The notes under the pieces are model-generated. The model was given only the letters and a program-made list of their open reading frames with translations, ran no database searches and was not told where the DNA came from. DNA of 64,000 bases from Actinomycetaceae bacterium (lineage in GTDB: Bacteria; Actinomycetota; Actinomycetes; Actinomycetales; Actinomycetaceae). Position numbers and translations under genes: made by a program. Positions 63,061-64,000 of this stretch are shown piece by piece (the stretch's first letter is position 1; each line of letters starts with the position of its first letter). The stretch is taken from assembly GCA_030537795.1 (NCBI GenBank), contig JAUNVE010000002.1, positions 1-64,000 of the forward strand, given 5' to 3'.

Positions 63061-64000
63061 CTAGTCCAAATGATCCACAGTCTTATGCGTCAGTTCTTGC
63101 ATTTGTGGATATGCGTCCATGTACTGCTGGACGTAGAACTTGTATTCTTCGTGTGTTTCCATATTTGGTTCAATCACGTCAGCTTCATGCACCATGTTAC
63201 GGGCGGCGTCTGCCAGAGACGGGTACAGCCCCGCGCCAACGGCGGCGAGCATACACGAGCCGAGTACAACCGCGTCGCCTACTTCCGTCAGCGTAATCGG
63301 CAGGCCGGTGACATCAGCGTGCATCTGCATCCACATCTTCGACTTCGTGGCACCACCGCAAGCCACCAGTTTCTCCGGTTCAAAGCCACGTTCCTTCATA
63401 ACGGAGAGGGTGTGCGCGGTATCGTACGCAACCGATTCGAGAATGGCGTGGTACATGTGCTCGGGCGTATGCGCAAGCGACAGGCCCCAAATCATTCCGC
63501 GAGCCTTTGAGTCCGTGTACGGGGTGCGGTTGCCCTGGAAGTACTCGTTGACGATGAGGCCGTCCGAGCCGGGCGGAATATCAGCGCAGGCGCGATCAAG
63601 CATTTCGTATGCATTAAGGCCAAGTCGATCCGTGGCCGATACGATATCGCGACGGAAACCATCCTTAAACCACTTGAGAACTGAACCGGAGGAAACAATA
63701 CCGCCCTCAACCGTGTACTGCCCGGGAACAACCGCGTCCGTGTAGGAGCCAAAGAAGCCAGCTCCGTGAATAGCCTTAGCCGATTGTCCGGTGATGACCT
63801 GTGATGAGCCGGTAATGATTGCGATGGAGCCAGGGTCGACCACACCGAGACCAATTTGCCCGTGCCAGGCGTCGCCTCCGCCTTGTGCGACGGGGATGCC
63901 GGGGTTAAGGCCTAGCTCTTTTGCGACCACCGCGGATAGTCCGCCCACCGGTTGGCCCAGTGGCACGACTTTTTCCGGGAGTTTGTCGAATACGTCACCA
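63061..64000 (-). CDS. FGGY-family carbohydrate kinase, N-terminal part beyond window
   Basis: The reading frame is open to position 64000, so the start is outside. The 312 visible residues are the C-terminal part: VAQGGGDAWHGQIGLGVVDP with the catalytic aspartate, YFQGNRTPYTDSKARGMIWG, EHMYHAILESVAYDTAHTL, which is the FGGY signature, and LVACGGATKSKMWMQMHADV. It resembles xylulokinase/ribitol-kinase-like members rather than AraB or GlpK. First visible gene of the araM-araB-araD operon; its substrate might be a pentitol or pentulose. A GTG at 63966 is not the true start. Confidence 0.85.
   Translation of the reverse strand, partial: GDVFDKLPEKVVPLGQPVGGLSAVVAKELGLNPGIPVAQGGGDAWHGQIGLGVVDPGSIAIITGSSQVITGQSAKAIHGAGFFGSYTDAVVPGQYTVEGGIVSSGSVLKWFKDGFRRDIVSATDRLGLNAYEMLDRACADIPPGSDGLIVNEYFQGNRTPYTDSKARGMIWGLSLAHTPEHMYHAILESVAYDTAHTLSVMKERGFEPEKLVACGGATKSKMWMQMHADVTGLPITLTEVGDAVVLGSCMLAAVGAGLYPSLADAARNMVHEADVIEPNMETHEEYKFYVQQYMDAYPQMQELTHKTVDHLD

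Noticed and set aside
1..64000. CRISPR arrays, insertion sequences, prophage or integrase genes
   Set aside because: I found no regularly spaced repeats, transposase, integrase or phage structural gene on either strand.

Overview
The window looks like chromosomal DNA of a high-GC Gram-positive bacterium (Actinomycetota), most probably an Actinomycetaceae-like genus. The evidence is a complete 14-gene nuo operon joined to menaquinone genes and a polyprenyl synthase, actinobacterial-style extensions on NuoE and NuoJ, an FprA-type ferredoxin reductase, and a block running tRNA-Trp / aspC / murB / rpmG-tRNA-Met-tRNA-Thr-tRNA-Tyr / yajQ / htpX / nuo / menG whose order I recall as conserved in actinobacteria. 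The genus call is an inference; no 16S gene is present. I saw no insertion sequence, prophage or CRISPR array.

Region 1 (1-13.3 kb) is housekeeping: a truncated tRNA-Trp, aspartate aminotransferase, a monoacylglycerol-lipase-like hydrolase, an aminoglycoside-phosphotransferase-fold kinase, adenosine deaminase, an unusual tandem alpha/beta hydrolase, MurB, an MFS exporter, an rpmG-tRNA cluster, YajQ, HtpX and FprA.

Region 2 (13.4-39 kb, plus 51.7-54.9 kb) is respiratory. A tightly overlapping minus-strand set runs menG - menJ - nuoA-N - polyprenyl synthase. Around it lie menF, menD and menC, and further on menB, menE and menA. Together they make the quinone (MenF, D, C, E, B, A, G), partly reduce its side chain (MenJ), make the side chain (GrcC-type) and reduce the quinone (complex I). 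MenH/MenI-type enzymes are not seen here. An HtrA protease follows menD.

Region 3 (39-51.6 kb) is accessory. The standout is a BCCT transporter / LysR / aldehyde dehydrogenase / 569-aa protein of unknown family / M19-dipeptidase-like protein without canonical metal ligands / 247-aa protein locus. It is preceded by a pair of identical 11-bp palindromes and has a clear LysR dyad and promoter. It looks like an uncharacterised catabolic pathway for an imported, possibly N-methylated or otherwise charged, small molecule. A GH42 beta-galactosidase and an ornithine carbamoyltransferase follow.

Region 4 (54.9-64 kb) is carbohydrate/polyol catabolism. A FGGY kinase / GpsA-like dehydrogenase / DeoR regulator operon has phased TTCACAG repeats in front of it. 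A second operon holds a FGGY kinase (cut by the window end), an AraM/EgsA-type glycerol-1-phosphate dehydrogenase family enzyme, ribulokinase (AraB) and L-ribulose-5-phosphate 4-epimerase (AraD), with stem-loop terminators inside and at the end. A small PLDc_N membrane protein separates the two.
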